The notes under the pieces were generated by a model that saw only the letters and a list, made by a program, of their open reading frames with translations, did not search any database and was not told the origin of the DNA. This document shows, piece by piece, positions 53,890 to 62,569 of a DNA stretch of 64,000 nucleotides. The first letter of the stretch is position 1; every line of letters starts with the position of its first letter. This DNA comes from Spirosoma aureum (GTDB lineage Bacteria > Bacteroidota > Bacteroidia > Cytophagales > Spirosomataceae): positions 704,501-768,500 of the forward strand of contig NZ_CP050063.1 in the NCBI RefSeq assembly GCF_011604685.1, read 5' to 3'. The position numbers were made by a program, and so were the translations under genes.

Positions 53890-54396
53890 ATGACAATGAA
53901 ACAAGTGTGGATTTTCTTGTGCGCGGTCTTAACGACATCCCTGACGGGTTCGGCGCAGACTACCAGTAAAGCGTATAAGACGATGCTCGAAGCGATGTAT
54001 AAAAAAACAGTTCCCTTAATCAATGTGACAGAACTGAAAAAAATGCCCGAAGCGGTTTTATTAGATACCCGGAGTAAAGCCGAATTTGATGTGAGCCACT
54101 TACCAAACGCACGTTGGGTCGGCTATGATGACTTTGACTTGAAGCGGGTTCAGGCTATTACTAAAGCAACACCTGTGGTAGTGTACTGTTCAGTTGGCTA
54201 CCGGAGCGAACGAGTAGGAGAGAAATTAGTGGCGGCCGGTTATCAGCATGTGCATAACCTATACGGTAGCCTGTTCGAATGGGTTAATCAGGGTAACCCG
54301 GTTGTCGATAATCAGGGAAAACCCACTCAGCGTGTTCATGCCTATTCACGACTGTGGGGTGTCTGGCTGAACCGTGGAGAAAAAGTGTACGAGTAA
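53890..54396 (+). CDS. Exported rhodanese-like protein
   Basis: A 168-aa protein with a signal peptide (ALTGSAQ-like end; ATG 53890 or 53896). The single rhodanese domain has LLDTRSKAEFDVSHLPNA and the active loop VVVYCSVGYRSERVG with the catalytic cysteine C100, so sulfurtransferase chemistry is possible. Periplasmic rhodaneses in Bacteroidota are of unknown function; sulfur trafficking or protein interaction are options. It has no operon partner and converges on a small secreted gene 2 bases downstream. Confidence 0.9.
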   Translation: MTMKQVWIFLCAVLTTSLTGSAQTTSKAYKTMLEAMYKKTVPLINVTELKKMPEAVLLDTRSKAEFDVSHLPNARWVGYDDFDLKRVQAITKATPVVVYCSVGYRSERVGEKLVAAGYQHVHNLYGSLFEWVNQGNPVVDNQGKPTQRVHAYSRLWGVWLNRGEKVYE

Positions 54397-54397
54397 A

Positions 54398-54646
54398 CTA
54401 GTATGAACGCGAAGGGCGTACACTTGCCAAAGCGGTCAGCAAACGCTTACTGAGTTCAGCTTTGTTGATGTTGGCCAGCGGCTGCCAGCACGACGTGGTT
54501 GACGATACTTTCGGCTTGTGCACCAGGGCCGATGCTTTGGCTCGCATCTGTTTCCGGGCAGCAAAAATATTGTGCGGATGGCCCATGCTCATAGCCTGTC
54601 CGCTCATTCCTACCAGTAACGTTCCGACAATCAGTAAGGTCTTCAT
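54398..54646 (-). CDS. Small exported protein of unknown function
   Basis: ATG 54646 gives 82 aa with a clear signal peptide (KTLLIVGTLLVGMSGQAMS). The mature part is basic and serine-rich, with one cysteine (STTSCWQP), HPHNIFAARKQM near the start and many Arg/Lys at the end. No known domain. A strong Bacteroidota promoter (54673-54704) supports that it is a real, expressed gene; the 3' end nearly touches the rhodanese gene. Confidence 0.65.
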   Translation of the reverse strand: MKTLLIVGTLLVGMSGQAMSMGHPHNIFAARKQMRAKASALVHKPKVSSTTSCWQPLANINKAELSKRLLTALASVRPSRSY

Positions 54647-54672
54647 TGATTTGTTGTTTTTTATTGACAACA

Positions 54673-54704
54673 CAAAGATATGGGCTTTATTTGGTATCTT
54701 GCAA
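54673..54704 (-). promoter_or_regulatory. Promoter of the small exported-protein gene
   Basis: On the minus strand TTG (54702-54704), 21 nt, TATCTTTG (54673-54680) matches the Bacteroidota consensus exactly, 27 bases upstream of ATG 54646. Confidence 0.75.
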
Positions 54705-54797
54705 TACATAGTACTAAATTTTTCAAAAATATTTTCGATACTAGAAGAAAATAGATCGATTATTAGGTAGATTCTAGCTTATCGGTTACTTATTTGC

Positions 54798-54843
54798 CTT
54801 AGGACTTTCGCTCAGTGTTATGCTCCACGGCGAAAGTCCTAAG
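54798..54843. repeat. Perfect 14-bp inverted repeat, CTTAGGACTTTCGC arms
   Basis: Arms 54798-54811 and 54830-54843 around 18 nt, in the spacer upstream of the small exported-protein gene and downstream of the T9SS gene at 54857. Shares the TTAGG-x-x-TTCGCTCAG edge with the repeat at 32737-32820. It could be a terminator for the minus gene at 54857. Confidence 0.55.
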
Positions 54844-54856
54844 CTCTATGCCTTAC

Positions 54857-55687
54857 TTAGTTATTATCGATAACGATTCGTTTTACCGCGCCGTCTTCAT
54901 TTTGAGTCACGGTAATGAAATAAGCACCTTGCGTATTCTTGCCTAAATCAATCTGGCCAACAAATTCGCCGGAAAAATCTTTGATCTCACGTCTGGCTAC
55001 TTCTTTGCCTTTTGGGTTCGTAACAATGATGCTTACATCGCCTTTGGCCGGAGCGGTGAAACGAACGTTCAACTGACCACGATCGGGGTTATTTGGATAA
55101 GCGTCCAGACCGCGAATCGTCGATGGTTTGCTCGTAAAATTACGCGACCAGTCTTCGAAAGGGCGAACAAGTTGCTGATCCCAATCGCGTGGTATTTGCA
55201 TCTTGAACCGATTGAGCCGGTCAGCCAGGGAGTCGGCACCCCGACGGAACTCATAACGCCAGGTTTGGCCATCTTTGCCCCATTGATCATTCTGTAAACG
55301 AGGGATTTTACCACGTTGTACATAGATGTCGTTCGGAGCACGCTTTATACGGGGTGTAATGCGTTCCCGCTTCACAATCCGATCGCCATCATTATCTTCG
55401 ACAATGATCGTCATCTGGCGTTTGCCACCCTTATCTTTCCGTGCGGTTTTGAGGGAGTCTACCAGTTTCATTACCAGGCGGTCACGTTCGGGGTCAGTCA
55501 GGCCATTAACATGATACGTTCGTTCAGTTTCGCGGACCTCATCGCCGTTCCGTTCGATAATCCGAACATTAACTTCATCGTTCTTAGTCGACGAACCAGC
55601 TTTCTGAGCGGTAGCGATTCCACTCACACTGCCAATAATGAACAGGGCCGGAACGAACCGTCGTAGCAGAATTACTGTTTTTTTCAT
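54857..55687 (-). CDS. Secreted protein with T9SS sorting domain, unknown function
   Basis: A 276-aa protein with a signal peptide (SGIATAQ). The body (about 30-190) is highly charged, with NVRIIERNGDEVRETERTYH and MTIIVEDNDGDRIVKRERI, and is strand-rich. The last 75 residues form a T9SS type A sorting domain (DAYPNNPDRGQLNVRF, GKEVARREIKDFSGEF, GAYFITVTQNEDGAVKRIVIDN). No catalytic motif. Divergent from the histidine kinase gene at 55900 with a 212-bp spacer, so it may be a target of that system (inference only). Confidence 0.8.
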   Translation of the reverse strand: MKKTVILLRRFVPALFIIGSVSGIATAQKAGSSTKNDEVNVRIIERNGDEVRETERTYHVNGLTDPERDRLVMKLVDSLKTARKDKGGKRQMTIIVEDNDGDRIVKRERITPRIKRAPNDIYVQRGKIPRLQNDQWGKDGQTWRYEFRRGADSLADRLNRFKMQIPRDWDQQLVRPFEDWSRNFTSKPSTIRGLDAYPNNPDRGQLNVRFTAPAKGDVSIIVTNPKGKEVARREIKDFSGEFVGQIDLGKNTQGAYFITVTQNEDGAVKRIVIDNN

Positions 55688-55899
55688 GATAATACACGTT
55701 AATGAGTGAATAACGGAATGCGCTGAAAGCCATTGAGAGCCGGGTTGTTAAAGTTTGTTAAAGGCTCAATGACTGCCTGCTGGTGTTCGTACTTTTACGG
55801 ATAACCCGATCAAAACTGACTTGATTTGGGCCAATTCAGATCAGCTTGTTTACCCATAGATGAAAAAAAAGGCCAAAGGTTGCATGAAGGCCGAAAAAA

Positions 55900-57804
55900 A
55901 TGTCGACACAACGCATACGATGGATTGTTGCACTGATGGCAGTAGGATTGCTGGGCCTTGTTGGTCTGCAATGGTACTGGATTAGCAGTGCGCTGCATTT
56001 GCAGAAAGAACAGTTCGACTATAAGGTTACCGATGCTTTGCAGGAAGTGGTTCGAACACTCGAACGGCAGGAGATCTGGTACCTGACCAAGCAGCGTATT
56101 CAGGCCCGCGAGCATCAGGATCGCCTGATGGCGATTGCCAAAAAAGAAGGAAAAACGCCGGTTAAAGAGGTCGCTGTTGCGAAAAAGACGCCTGCTCTAA
56201 CTCAGAACAAAGTCGCTTCTAATCCCAACAGGGCCGTAAATCCTCAGCCCGACCCCCAGCGGATACCGTATGGAATGGCACCGGCTGGTGCAGTGGTTGT
56301 TCAGTCGGATGTTTTGCACCCGGTTGCGCACCCGCTTTCTGCTGAGCAGATGGCTGTTGTGGAAGAGTTTTTTCGGCAGCAGGACGAATTGATGGCGGTT
56401 GGTGACTGGCAAACACAATTGGCTCAACAGCAGCAGTTTAACCAATGGGTCGATCAGATACTGGTTAACGAGCTGAATCAGATTAATGGGCAGGTCGCAA
56501 CGGCCCGAAGACAGGATTCGCTGGCCCGGATAAAAGCGGTCAGAAATCGACTCAGACAGGTCGCTCAGCAACGAAAATTACAGAAGGCCGCTCAAAAGGA
56601 TTCTGCACAAACAGATCTAGCAGTAAGTCGCCCGGCCAGTTTCACTCCGCACAAAGCCGGAGAGCAGTCGAATATGATCAAAGATGTGCTTAAAGGGCTG
56701 CTGCTCTCCGATCGTCCTATTGAGGATCGGATTAATCGGCTGGCTCTCGATACATTATTGCATCAGTCATTACAGGAACGGGGTATCAGCATTCCGTTCG
56801 CCTTTGGGGTTCGCACAAAATCGCAGCCTGCTTTTCTGTTCACATCATTGGGCATGAATCCTCAGCAATTCAGAGAGGGGGGGTATAAGGCGGCCTTGTT
56901 TCCCAACAACATGCTCGAAACGGGCAACTACGTCTATATTTATTTCCCTACGCAGAAAGAGTTTATTCTGAGTCAGTTATGGTTTACATTCAGCGCATCC
57001 GCTGTGCTGATTCTGGTAATCCTGGCTTGTTTTTATATCGCCATCAGCACCATCGTTCGACAGAAAAAACTGGCCGATATCAAAAATGACTTCATCAATA
57101 ACATGACCCACGAGTTTAAAACGCCTATTTCGACTATCTCCTTGGCCGTTGAAATGGCGCAGGAACAGGTGCGTCATCCGCAAGTGACAATGGGCGCGGG
57201 TTCGGATGATTCGTCCGTAAATGAACGACTTTCGCGCTACATGGGCATTATCCGTGATGAAACCCGGCGACTAGGTTCTCACGTCGAGAAAGTACTGCAA
57301 ATGGCCTTGCTGGATCGGGGCGAAATAAAACTGAAATTGTCCTCAGTCAATGTGCATGATGTAATCGAGAAAGTACTGAACAACATGAGTTTGCAGATTG
57401 AGCAGCGCGAAGGTGAGCTTGATTTGCAGTTTGATGCCGATCGGGAAGTCATTGAAGCCGATGAGGTTCACGTAACAAACATTCTATATAACCTGCTGGA
57501 TAATGCCCTTAAATACTCACCCGAAAGCCCACACATTGCGCTCGTTACGCGTAGCCTGCCGGAAGGCGTAAGCATCACGGTCGCCGATCATGGGTTAGGG
57601 ATGACGAAAGATCAGGTAAGCCGGATTTTTGAAAAATTTTATCGGGTTCCAACCGGCAACCGTCACGATGTAAAGGGCTTTGGCCTTGGGTTGAGTTACG
57701 TAAAAAAAATGATTGATGAGCACCACGGCCAGATTCATGTTGAGAGTGAATTAGGCAAAGGAAGCTCGTTTGAGGTGATTTTACCATATAAACAAGAGGC
57801 ATAA
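55900..57804 (+). CDS. Sensor histidine kinase
   Basis: A 634-aa two-TM kinase. TM1 is near 8-28 and TM2 near 362-383, so residues 30-360 form a large periplasmic sensor region rich in glutamine and alanine coiled coil. The HisKA domain has H404 in NMTHEFKTPISTISLA; the catalytic domain has NILYNLLDNALKYSPE (N box), DHGLGMTKDQVSRIFEKFYR (G1/F) and GFGLGLSYVKKMIDEHHGQI (G2). Signal unknown. The response regulator gene follows after 72 bases with a stem-loop between; the pair is a standard two-component system of the OmpR class. Confidence 0.95.
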   Translation: MSTQRIRWIVALMAVGLLGLVGLQWYWISSALHLQKEQFDYKVTDALQEVVRTLERQEIWYLTKQRIQAREHQDRLMAIAKKEGKTPVKEVAVAKKTPALTQNKVASNPNRAVNPQPDPQRIPYGMAPAGAVVVQSDVLHPVAHPLSAEQMAVVEEFFRQQDELMAVGDWQTQLAQQQQFNQWVDQILVNELNQINGQVATARRQDSLARIKAVRNRLRQVAQQRKLQKAAQKDSAQTDLAVSRPASFTPHKAGEQSNMIKDVLKGLLLSDRPIEDRINRLALDTLLHQSLQERGISIPFAFGVRTKSQPAFLFTSLGMNPQQFREGGYKAALFPNNMLETGNYVYIYFPTQKEFILSQLWFTFSASAVLILVILACFYIAISTIVRQKKLADIKNDFINNMTHEFKTPISTISLAVEMAQEQVRHPQVTMGAGSDDSSVNERLSRYMGIIRDETRRLGSHVEKVLQMALLDRGEIKLKLSSVNVHDVIEKVLNNMSLQIEQREGELDLQFDADREVIEADEVHVTNILYNLLDNALKYSPESPHIALVTRSLPEGVSITVADHGLGMTKDQVSRIFEKFYRVPTGNRHDVKGFGLGLSYVKKMIDEHHGQIHVESELGKGSSFEVILPYKQEA

Positions 57805-57857
57805 TCTATCAGGCAGGAAGCCTTTTTTATACATAGTGGCATTCCTGCTTGATAGAT
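57804..57857 (+). repeat. Stem-loop between kinase and response regulator genes
   Basis: ATCTATCAGGCAGGAA (57804-57819) pairs with 57842-57857 over 16 positions with one G-T pair, around a T-rich loop. It may lower readthrough from kinase to regulator, so that the two are made in different amounts. Confidence 0.5.
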
Positions 57858-57876
57858 CATACGCCATACATTCTCT

Positions 57877-58575
57877 ATGCCGACTATACTTCTCGTTGAA
57901 GACGATCCGAATCTGGGCCAACTGGTGCAGGAATACCTGATTATGAAAGGTTACCCTACCGACCGTGTTACCGATGGTAATCAGGGCCTGCAAAAATTCA
58001 TGGCTGGTGCCTATGATTTATGTATTTTCGATGTGATGATGCCCAAGAAAGACGGTTTCACACTCGCAAAGGAAGTGCGGATGGCTCAACGCGAAGTGCC
58101 CATTATTTTCCTGACGGCCAAATCGATGCAGGAAGATACCATTCAGGGGTTTAAGGTCGGGGCCGACGACTATGTGACAAAGCCGTTCAGTATGGAGGAG
58201 CTGTTACTCCGAATACAGGCTATTCTTCGCCGATACCAGCGTTTGACTGACGCTACCGAGCCGACGACATATAAAATCGGATCGTTTTCGTTTGATTATC
58301 CACATCAGTTATTGAGTCGGTCAGCGGAGAGCGAAAATGAATTACAACCGCAGAAACTAACCAGCAAGGAATCTGAGTTATTAAAATTGCTGGCACAGAA
58401 CCTGAATCAGCCCGTCAGCCGTAGCTTTGCGTTGAAAATGGTCTGGGGCGATGATTCTTACTTCAACGCCCGCAGCATGGACGTGTATGTGACGAAGCTC
58501 CGTAAGTATCTCAAAGATGATACAAGTGTTCAGCTCGTTAATGTACACGGCGAAGGGTTTAAACTGATTGCTTAA
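57877..58575 (+). CDS. OmpR-family response regulator
   Basis: A 232-aa transcription factor. The receiver has the acidic pocket at E8/D9/D10 (LVEDDPNLG), phospho-acceptor D52 in FDVMMPKKDG, T80 in FLTAKS and K102 in VTKPFSMEE. The C-terminal winged helix begins near 130, with ESELLKLLAQNLNQPVSR and DVYVTKLRKYLKDD for the recognition helix and wing. It is phosphorylated by the kinase encoded just upstream. Targets are unknown. Confidence 0.96.
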   Translation: MPTILLVEDDPNLGQLVQEYLIMKGYPTDRVTDGNQGLQKFMAGAYDLCIFDVMMPKKDGFTLAKEVRMAQREVPIIFLTAKSMQEDTIQGFKVGADDYVTKPFSMEELLLRIQAILRRYQRLTDATEPTTYKIGSFSFDYPHQLLSRSAESENELQPQKLTSKESELLKLLAQNLNQPVSRSFALKMVWGDDSYFNARSMDVYVTKLRKYLKDDTSVQLVNVHGEGFKLIA

Positions 58576-58576
58576 C

Positions 58577-58680
58577 GGTATTCGGTTTTAGGCTATACGG
58601 TTTACGGTGTTCGAGCAAACAACGATCGGTCGACAACCAGATGCCGGGAACCTACATTCGGATATCGAAACCAGAATACC
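58577..58680. repeat. Spacer with GGTTTACGGT-type sequence and inverted ends
   Basis: GGTATTC (58577-58583) is complementary to GAATACC (58674-58680), and the adjoining bases continue the pairing (GGTTT with AAACC) with one bulge. GGTTTACGGT occurs at 58599-58608. The right arm touches the hemB ATG at 58681. Resembles the spacers at 28801 and 39984. Confidence 0.4.
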
Positions 58681-59652
58681 ATGAATTTAATACGTCGTCC
58701 GCGTCGGAGCCGTCAATCCGCTGCCATTCGTGACATGGTCCAGGAAACACGCCTGTCTGTCACCGATTTTATTCTGCCTGTTTTTATTATGGAAGGGCAA
58801 CATGTTCGTTCCGAAGTGGCTTCTATGCCAGGCATACATCGTTTATCGCTCGATCTGTTGCTTGACGAAATACAGGAGTGCGTTGATTTAGGCATTAAAA
58901 CATTTGATCTGTTTCCCAATCTGCCCGAGTCCAAAAAGGATAAATATGCTACCGAAAGCTATAATCCGGATGGGCTCTACCTTCGGGCAATTCGTGCCAT
59001 TAAAGATCGCTTTCCTGACGTGATGGTTATGACCGATGTGGCTATGGACCCCTATAGTTCAGACGGACATGATGGTATTGTTGAAAACGGTAAAATCCTG
59101 AACGATCCAACACTTGAGGTATTGGGCAAAATGGCCCTGGCCCAGGCACAGGCCGGAGCCAATATTGTTGGCCCTTCCGACATGATGGATGGACGTGTTG
59201 GCTACTTGCGTCAGGTACTTGATGAAGGCGGTTTCCATGAGGTAGCTATTATGTCGTACTCAGCTAAATACGCCAGTGCTTTCTATGGCCCTTTTCGGGA
59301 TGCGCTGGATTCGGCTCCGAAGTTTGGTGATAAAAAAACCTATCAGATGAACCCTGCCAATAGCCGCGAAGCCCTTATCGAAGCGCAGCTTGATTTTGCG
59401 GAAGGGGCTGATTTCCTGATGGTAAAACCCGCGCTGGCCTATCTGGACATTATTAAACTGTTGAACGATAATTTTCATTTGCCAATTGCAGCCTACAACG
59501 TCAGTGGCGAATACGCTATGATTAAGGCCGCAGCCCAGAATGGCTGGCTCGACGGCGAACGGGCTATGATGGAGGCTCTCATGTCGATTAAACGGGCCGG
59601 TGCCAGTGTAATTTTAACGTATTTTGCGAAAGAAGCTGCCCGTCTTTTATGA
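58681..59652 (+). CDS. hemB: Porphobilinogen synthase (delta-aminolevulinate dehydratase), Mg-type
   Basis: Condenses two 5-aminolevulinate molecules to porphobilinogen in heme and B12 synthesis. The 323-aa protein has both active lysines in SYSAKYASAFYGPFRDA and LMVKPALAYLD. At the metal site of zinc enzymes (DxCxC...C) it has DVAMDPYSSDGHDG, where the three cysteines are replaced by Ala, Asp and Asp, so it should be the zinc-independent, Mg-using type. N-terminal R-R-P-R-R-S-R is typical. The stop overlaps the pyrC start (ATGA at 59649-59652). Confidence 0.96.
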   Translation: MNLIRRPRRSRQSAAIRDMVQETRLSVTDFILPVFIMEGQHVRSEVASMPGIHRLSLDLLLDEIQECVDLGIKTFDLFPNLPESKKDKYATESYNPDGLYLRAIRAIKDRFPDVMVMTDVAMDPYSSDGHDGIVENGKILNDPTLEVLGKMALAQAQAGANIVGPSDMMDGRVGYLRQVLDEGGFHEVAIMSYSAKYASAFYGPFRDALDSAPKFGDKKTYQMNPANSREALIEAQLDFAEGADFLMVKPALAYLDIIKLLNDNFHLPIAAYNVSGEYAMIKAAAQNGWLDGERAMMEALMSIKRAGASVILTYFAKEAARLL

Positions 59653-60986
59653 GTAAACTCTTAATTCGAAATGCCCGGCTGGTCAATGAAGGGCGTATCG
59701 TTGAAGCAGACGTCCGGATTGAAGATGGCCTCATCGCACAGATCGGACAGAGATTATCTGATGCAGGAATCAGTCGGGTAATTGATGCCAGCGGACAGTA
59801 CCTGTTGCCCGGTGTCATCGATGATCAGGTGCACTTTCGCGAACCTGGACTAACCCATAAGGCCACTATTCATTCGGAGTCGCGGGCGGGTGTAGCAGGC
59901 GGTGTTACCAGTTTTATGGAAATGCCTAACACCGTTCCGAATGCGCTGACTCAGGAACTATTGGCTGATAAGTATGCCATTGCAGCGCAAACGTCGCTGG
60001 CGAACTACTCGTTTTTCATGGGTGCGTCGAACAATAACCTCGACGAAGTTTTGCGCACCGATCCTAAAACGGTTTGCGGTATAAAGGTTTTCATGGGTTC
60101 ATCGACGGGCAATATGCTTGTGGATGATGAGCAGGTTCTGGACGGTTTGTTTCGGGAGAGCCCAATGCTTATTGCTACCCACTGCGAGGATGAGGCAACC
60201 ATCCGTGCGAATACGGAACGTTACCGAACGGAATACGGCGATACGGCTACGGCAAAACTTCATCCATTGATTCGTAATGAAGAAGCCTGTTTGAAATCGT
60301 CGTCACTCGCTGTTGAACTGGCTAAACGGCATAACGCACGGCTACACATTCTGCACATTTCGACGGCCGACGAACTAAAATTATTTGCCAACGACCGGCC
60401 ATTGACCGAAAAACGCATTACCGCTGAAGTGTGCGTGCATCATCTTTGGTTCGACGCTGACGATTATGAACGCCTGGGCAATCAAATCAAGTGCAACCCG
60501 GCCATAAAAGCTCCTCATCACAAAGAGGCACTATTGGCCGCTTTGTTAGATGACCGATTGGATATTATTGCCACTGATCATGCTCCGCACACCTGGGCCG
60601 AAAAACAGCAACCCTATTGGCAGGCGCCATCGGGTTTACCGCTGGTACAGCACCCGCTTCTGTTGATGCTTGATTTTGTCGATCAGGGTAAATTATCGAT
60701 AGAAACAGTTGTGCGTAAAATGTGCCACGCTCCTGCCGACTGTTTTCAAATCGATCGCCGTGGCTACATACGTGAGGGTTATTGGGCTGATCTAGTCCTT
60801 GTCGATCCAAATCGACCAACGACGGTTTCGAAGCAAAATATTCTGTACCATTGTGGCTGGTCGCCGTTGGAGGGTCATACGTTTGGTGCCAGCATAACGC
60901 ATACGATCGTCTCTGGTGAACTCGTGTATGCTGCGGGCGAATTCTTGACGGATCGGGCGGGAGAGCGGATGAACTTTAACCGGTAG
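59649..60986 (+). CDS. pyrC: Dihydroorotase (or related amidohydrolase) with altered HxH motif
   Basis: Closes carbamoyl-aspartate to dihydroorotate in pyrimidine synthesis. The 445-aa protein has the amidohydrolase layout: PGVIDDQVHFREPGLTHK (the N-terminal metal motif), K146 in CGIKVFMGSSTG (probable carboxylated lysine), H178 in ATHCED, H236 in LHILHIST and IIATDHAPH. The usual HxH in this motif is Q60-x-H62, so the first metal histidine is glutamine; DDQVHFREPG seems usual in Bacteroidota dihydroorotases. C-terminal metal-dependent hydrolase ending as in allantoinase/hydantoinase relatives. Coupled to hemB by a 4-base overlap. Confidence 0.88.
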   Translation: MSKLLIRNARLVNEGRIVEADVRIEDGLIAQIGQRLSDAGISRVIDASGQYLLPGVIDDQVHFREPGLTHKATIHSESRAGVAGGVTSFMEMPNTVPNALTQELLADKYAIAAQTSLANYSFFMGASNNNLDEVLRTDPKTVCGIKVFMGSSTGNMLVDDEQVLDGLFRESPMLIATHCEDEATIRANTERYRTEYGDTATAKLHPLIRNEEACLKSSSLAVELAKRHNARLHILHISTADELKLFANDRPLTEKRITAEVCVHHLWFDADDYERLGNQIKCNPAIKAPHHKEALLAALLDDRLDIIATDHAPHTWAEKQQPYWQAPSGLPLVQHPLLLMLDFVDQGKLSIETVVRKMCHAPADCFQIDRRGYIREGYWADLVLVDPNRPTTVSKQNILYHCGWSPLEGHTFGASITHTIVSGELVYAAGEFLTDRAGERMNFNR

Positions 60987-61010
60987 AGTGAAAAAAATAT
61001 AGCAAAAATC

Positions 61011-61042
61011 TTGCGCAGTCGGGTTGAAACGCCGTATCTTTG
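61011..61042 (+). promoter_or_regulatory. Promoter of tRNA-Leu
   Basis: TTG (61011-61013), 21 nt, TATCTTTG (61035-61042) is an exact Bacteroidota promoter, 26 bases before the tRNA 5' end. Confidence 0.85.
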
Positions 61043-61068
61043 CATTCCCAAATAAGGGGAAACGTTCT

Positions 61069-61152
61069 GCCGAAGTGGTGAAATTGGTAGACACGCACGT
61101 TTCAGGGGCGTGTGTCTTTACGGACATGCGAGTTCGAGTCTCGCCTTCGGCA
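61069..61152 (+). tRNA. tRNA-Leu (anticodon CAG)
   Basis: An 84-nt type II tRNA: acceptor GCCGAAG with CTTCGGC, D arm with TGGTGAAATTGGTAGACACGC, anticodon arm CACGT-TTCAGGG-GCGTG (anticodon CAG, one T-G pair), a long variable arm, T arm with TTCGAGTC, discriminator A. CCA is not encoded. A perfect promoter precedes it. The sequence beyond it contains a broken nuclease gene. Confidence 0.96.
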
Positions 61153-61246
61153 CACATTAAAGTCGCAATTAGCTGTTTAGTCAGTTGATTGCGACTTTTT
61201 GTTTAGCGACAGTGTACGGAATGCGAAAAAATAAGTTGAGCTATTT

Positions 61247-61567
61247 ATGAGACGCACGATTCGCTTATGGCTATTAGTTTGCTTAGCTCTCTCACTATAT
61301 GAGTGTAAATAACCATCCGTACCCGTTCCTCAGAATACTGCGCCCACCCGAGACGGCAACAGGGCAAAGGGTAATCCTGATGGAACCAGGACAAGTGAGA
61401 GCAGCCCCAATGCTTACCTGATGACCCGGCCAACCTACAGCTTATCGAATAATCAGTCGAGGGGTATTGCCAATTGGTATAGCTGGCATCTGAGCTCCAT
61501 CTGGAAAGGATCAGCAAGCCGCTACTCGGGCAACTTTATTACGGATCAGTCCTTGTCCGAGGCATAA
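61247..61567 (+). pseudogene. Broken NUC1/DNA-RNA non-specific endonuclease, N-terminal part
   Basis: ATG 61247 begins a signal-like segment (RLWLLVCLALSLYEC) with an in-frame TAA at 61310-61312 (codon 22). After the stop, the same frame continues as [41 protein letters not shown] and [14 protein letters not shown], then TAA at 61565-61567. This is the N-terminal half of the NUC1 (NucA) non-specific nuclease family, where NYLM-x-P-x-Y and ANWVSWHLS recur. The catalytic DRGH and metal-binding part is missing. The gene is dead by a nonsense codon plus 3' loss. It lies 95 bases after tRNA-Leu. Confidence 0.75.
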
Positions 61568-61751
61568 TTTACTTAGTCTATTAAACAAAGTACGCTCCAA
61601 CTCCTACGCTTAATAAAGTTACCCTCTTTTGAAAAGACAAATACCCTGTTAAATGGTATTACTATATAATGTCCTCTGTTTTATCCCTCTACGAACTCCT
61701 ATCAAGCATTAGACGAATACATTGCCAATCTGCGTAAAAAAAGGGATAAGC

Positions 61752-62312
61752 ATGAACATCTACATCAAATATATGGTCAGTCGGCGATGCAAACTGGTTG
61801 TGGAAGAAATTTTGGGTCAACTCGGGCTACCTCATGGGGTAGTAGGCTTAGGGGAGGTAGAGGTTAAGATGGATATTACAGAGGCACAGCGGGATGAGTT
61901 GAAGCTTGCTTTAGTGAAATCAGGACTCGAGTTAATGGATAATAAAAAAGCAATCTTGATTGAAAAAATAAAAAAAGTCATCGTCCACATGGTGCACCAT
62001 ACCGATCATCTGCCCAAGACGAAAAACTCGGATTATATCAGTAAACAACTCAATTACGACTATACGTACCTGGCTAACTTTTTTTCCGAATCAACCGGCA
62101 TCACCATTGAGCATTTCATTATTGCCCACAAGGTTGAACGCATCAAAGAATTACTGTTATACGATGAACTCAATCTGAGCCAAATAGCCTATAAACTGAA
62201 CTATAGTAGCGCAGCCCACTTATCCAATCAATTCAAAAAGGTCACCGGCCTGACGCCTAGTTTCTTTAAGCAGCTTAAACAAAAAAAAAGGACTCCCCTC
62301 GAGGATCTTTGA
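61752..62312 (+). CDS. AraC-type transcriptional regulator with ferredoxin-like N-terminal domain
   Basis: ATG 61752 (186 aa). Residues about 1-70 (MNIYIKYMVSRRCKLVVEE ... VGLGEVEVKMDITEAQRDEL) resemble a small HMA/ferredoxin-like alpha-beta domain lacking the CxxC metal motif. The C-terminal 100 residues carry the AraC double HTH, ending with YKLNYSSAAHLSNQFKKVTG and LTPSFFK. Such compact AraC-like regulators occur in Bacteroidota. The 218-bp spacer before the ice-binding-type gene downstream suggests it might regulate that gene, without proof. Codon use is more A/T-rich than most of the window. Confidence 0.85.
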   Translation: MNIYIKYMVSRRCKLVVEEILGQLGLPHGVVGLGEVEVKMDITEAQRDELKLALVKSGLELMDNKKAILIEKIKKVIVHMVHHTDHLPKTKNSDYISKQLNYDYTYLANFFSESTGITIEHFIIAHKVERIKELLLYDELNLSQIAYKLNYSSAAHLSNQFKKVTGLTPSFFKQLKQKKRTPLEDL

Positions 62313-62569
62313 TAAGGTTCTGTTGCCCAGTTCTCCGCAAAATACACACACCATAGCTTGGTGCAGGATTTGAAGAACCCTTCTCTGTAAATTTAAGCAT
62401 CCAGCGGTCCGATAGTATATACCAAAGCCTGAGGCTCAGTTTAATAGTGTATGATTTTGTACAATATGTGTGAATTTAGCAACTATATTATTTAATTGTG
62501 TAACTCTTTGCGCGGCTTTATTCCTCTACTTTGCTGACTAGTAGAGCAATAATTTATAAATCCGCAATA

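Noticed and set aside
61245..61517. 90-codon minus-strand frame
   Set aside because: Lies opposite the clearly recognisable NUC1 remnant on the plus strand.
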